A stretch of 16,072 nt of DNA. Origin: CAZGYE01 sp964530165 (lineage in GTDB: Bacteria; Planctomycetota; Planctomycetia; Planctomycetales; Planctomycetaceae). The notes under the pieces were generated by a model, which did not search any database, was not told where the DNA came from, and saw only the letters and a list, made by a program, of their open reading frames with translations. Shown piece by piece: positions 14,410 to 16,072 of the stretch. The stretch lies in NCBI GenBank assembly GCA_964530165.1, contig CAZGYE010000110.1:1-16072 (forward strand), written 5' to 3'. Within the stretch, counting starts at the first letter, position 1. Every line of letters begins with the position of its first letter. Position numbers and translations under genes: made by a program.

Positions 14410-15957
14410 TCAGCCGATGACGTCGGGGTCCTTTTCTGGAACGGCGTCGCGGTTGTCGGGATCGAACCACTCCGGCTTGAAGACGATCCGCTTCTTGTGT
14501 TTCATCGCCAGGTTCGCGGTGAAGGCCATGATGGCATCGGCCATGGCGACGGTACCGTTGCAGAGCAGGCCGCCGTCTTTCGGCGGGCCGAAGTTGTTGG
14601 TGCGAATGCAGTGGCAGAAGTGCTCCATTTCTTCGGTGTAGCCGCGGCTGACCCTGCCCATGGCCTGCGCTGTGTTGGCCGCCGCCGCCGACGGACCCGT
14701 GGTCTCGTACGCGTCCAGCGCCGGTCCGCCGTCCTTGCCGCTAATCACCCACAGCCTTTGGTCCGGTCCGCCGCCGCCCGTGGTGGGACTGGCTTCCTTA
14801 TACAGCAGGGCCTCCTGCTCGGCGTTCATAATCAACGTACCCCGGCTGCCGAAGACCGTCTCACCGTACGGCTCCAGGCGGTTGGTGTTGATCGACGAGT
14901 AGGTGACGATGCAGATGTCGTTGTGGTCTTCTTCGTAGTTGGGACCGGGGAACTCGAAGGTGACGTAGATGTGGTCGTCGATTTCGCGAGTGTCTTCCTG
15001 CTTGTCTTTGGAGCCGACCCCCTTGACGCCGTAGAAATTCTTGCCGCCGTATCCTTGCACGGCGAGCGGGTCCTTGTTGCCCAGAAAAATGCTGGCGGCA
15101 TCCATCTGGTGGCTGCCCAATTCGGCCATCAACCCCCCGCCGGTTTCGTAGTACAACCGCCAGTTGACGAGCTTCTCCATCGACTCGTAGCCGTACTGAT
15201 CGACCCTGCCGTCCAGCGCCGCGTCATCTTTGGCGTTGATCTTCTTGCGCCAGCTATCACGGTGGGGGAAGCTGTTGTTGCGGTGCCATTGGGCGCGAAT
15301 GTACTTGATGTCCCCCAATAGTCCCTGGCTGACCAGGTGGTTGGCGTTGTCGTACAGCACGCTGTAGTGCCGTTGATGGCCGACCGCCAGCAGACGTTTG
15401 GTCTCGCGGGCGACTTGAATCATCTGCTTGCATTGGGAGACGTCGTGGGCCATCAGCTTCTCGGTCAGTACATGTTTGCCCTTCTTCATGGCCTCGATGG
15501 CCAGCGGAGCGTGCTGATTGAGCGGCACGGCAATGACGACCGCTTCGACGCGGTCGTCGTCCAGAAGGGCCTTGTGATCCGGGTAGAGCGAAATGTCGTA
15601 GGCTTTTTTCTCGCCCAGCTTCTTGACCAGGCCGATCCGGTGTTCGTTGCCGTCGCCGTCGAGCGCCCGCTTGAGGTTGGTGGGCCGAATGTCGGCGACC
15701 GCGACGATGTCCATGTACTCGGGCGGATGCTGCGTGATGAGAATGTTCCCCTCGTCGCCGCTGCCGATCAGTCCGACCCGCACCGGGTCGCCCGTCAGGT
15801 TGCCGTAACCGAAATACATCGCGCCCAGGCTCGCGACCCCGGCAGCTCCTGCGGCGCTCCCTTTGGCGACCTTCGTGATGAAATCGCGGCGCGAGAGGTT
15901 GACGGCCTCGTTGAAGTTGTCTGTGCCGATTTGTGTTTGCTCGGGTGTGAGCTGCAT
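14410..15957 (-). CDS. Tat-exported Gfo/Idh/MocA-family oxidoreductase
   Basis: The 515-residue product starts with an extended N-terminus holding a twin-arginine signal, SRRDFITK (22-29), then an Ala/Gly-rich hydrophobic stretch (34-50). The Rossmann fold begins at VRVGLIGSGDEG (59-70), the dinucleotide loop. VAVADIRPTN follows, then HVLTEKLMAHD (162-172), where the family's usual EKP is EKL. The C-terminal alpha/beta domain carries GGGLMAELGSHQMD with H283 and D286, the expected catalytic His region. The family oxidises or otherwise transforms sugars and related substrates with NAD(P); the substrate here is unknown. Tat export of a folded, cofactor-bound enzyme fits the many such paralogues of Planctomycetota. 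It follows a gene ending 4 bases upstream, with AAGGGG at 15970-15965 as ribosome binding site, so the two form an operon. Confidence 0.93.
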   Translation of the reverse strand: MQLTPEQTQIGTDNFNEAVNLSRRDFITKVAKGSAAGAAGVASLGAMYFGYGNLTGDPVRVGLIGSGDEGNILITQHPPEYMDIVAVADIRPTNLKRALDGDGNEHRIGLVKKLGEKKAYDISLYPDHKALLDDDRVEAVVIAVPLNQHAPLAIEAMKKGKHVLTEKLMAHDVSQCKQMIQVARETKRLLAVGHQRHYSVLYDNANHLVSQGLLGDIKYIRAQWHRNNSFPHRDSWRKKINAKDDAALDGRVDQYGYESMEKLVNWRLYYETGGGLMAELGSHQMDAASIFLGNKDPLAVQGYGGKNFYGVKGVGSKDKQEDTREIDDHIYVTFEFPGPNYEEDHNDICIVTYSSINTNRLEPYGETVFGSRGTLIMNAEQEALLYKEASPTTGGGGPDQRLWVISGKDGGPALDAYETTGPSAAAANTAQAMGRVSRGYTEEMEHFCHCIRTNNFGPPKDGGLLCNGTVAMADAIMAFTANLAMKHKKRIVFKPEWFDPDNRDAVPEKDPDVIG

Positions 15958-15961
15958 GGTT

Positions 15962-16072
15962 CTACCCCTTCGCAGGTGGAGTGCTCTTTTGCCGTGTGAA
16001 GAGTCGCCGCAGCACGCCGTCGATTCCGAACCAGGAGCCGGTGGGCAGTGCGGCGATCGCCAGCAGGGCGAC
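15962..16072 (-). CDS. C-terminal end of a membrane protein, probably DoxX-like (5' part outside window)
   Basis: Thirty-six codons are visible before TAG at 15964-15962. They read VALLAIAALPTGSWFGIDGV, then a basic tail rich in Arg and Lys. A small hydrophobic helix followed by a Gly-x-Asp turn and basic tail resembles the C-terminus of DoxX-family membrane proteins (pattern like GRYLGLDALL). With so little sequence this is tentative. It is 4 bases upstream of the oxidoreductase start, and its last codons contain that gene's ribosome binding site, so the genes are co-transcribed and probably coupled. Confidence 0.6.
   Translation of the reverse strand, partial: VALLAIAALPTGSWFGIDGVLRRLFTRQKSTPPAKG

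Noticed and set aside
14374..15321. Plus-strand open frame of 315 codons, and another at 15337-15999.
   Set aside because: Both are antisense to the oxidoreductase gene with its clear Tat signal and Rossmann motif.

Overview
The window is GC-rich bacterial chromosome, most likely from the phylum Planctomycetota. This rests on inference from gene content: a Tat-exported Gfo/Idh/MocA oxidoreductase behind a probable DoxX-type membrane protein, a VWA membrane protein with a glutamine-amidotransferase-like domain translationally linked to a three-helix Ig/coiled-coil membrane protein, a giant polytopic membrane protein, weak Shine-Dalgarno signals, and many short palindromic repeats. No rRNA, tRNA, CRISPR array, transposase or phage gene was seen.

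Layout. (1) Positions 2-4769, minus strand: two linked genes. An 810-residue VWA/GATase-like membrane protein (4769 to 2337) is followed 7 bases later by a membrane protein with Ig-like and coiled-coil regions (2329 to the window edge, 3' end missing). (2) 4770-5050: divergent intergenic region with a perfect 26-bp inverted repeat. (3) 5051-11560, plus strand: one gene of 2169 codons encoding a zinc-ribbon protein with dozens of membrane spans. (4) 11561-11733: a second copy of the same inverted repeat, then a secreted cyclase-family (PF04199) hydrolase at 11734-12798. (5) 12826-14223, minus strand: a DHA1/TetA-like MFS transporter preceded by a previously unmarked 35-residue single-span peptide whose stop codon lies inside the transporter's ribosome binding site. 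(6) 14224-14409: twelve tandem telomere-like heptamers and a perfect hairpin. (7) 14410-16072, minus strand: the Tat-dependent oxidoreductase and the C-terminal end of an upstream membrane protein, 4 bases apart.

The protein-coding genes fit recognisable families or architectures. The most unusual content is repeat biology. A 30-bp palindrome sits in the same reading frame in both minus-strand genes of block 1, giving LVPKL(P/Q)LGNQ in each protein; in one it has expanded to four 18-bp units. A REP/BIME-like hairpin occurs as two inverted pairs flanking the giant gene, with one arm changed on both sides of its stem so that pairing is kept. A further hydrophilic insert bounded by an imperfect palindrome interrupts the giant membrane protein. 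No complete novel defence or mobile system is visible.
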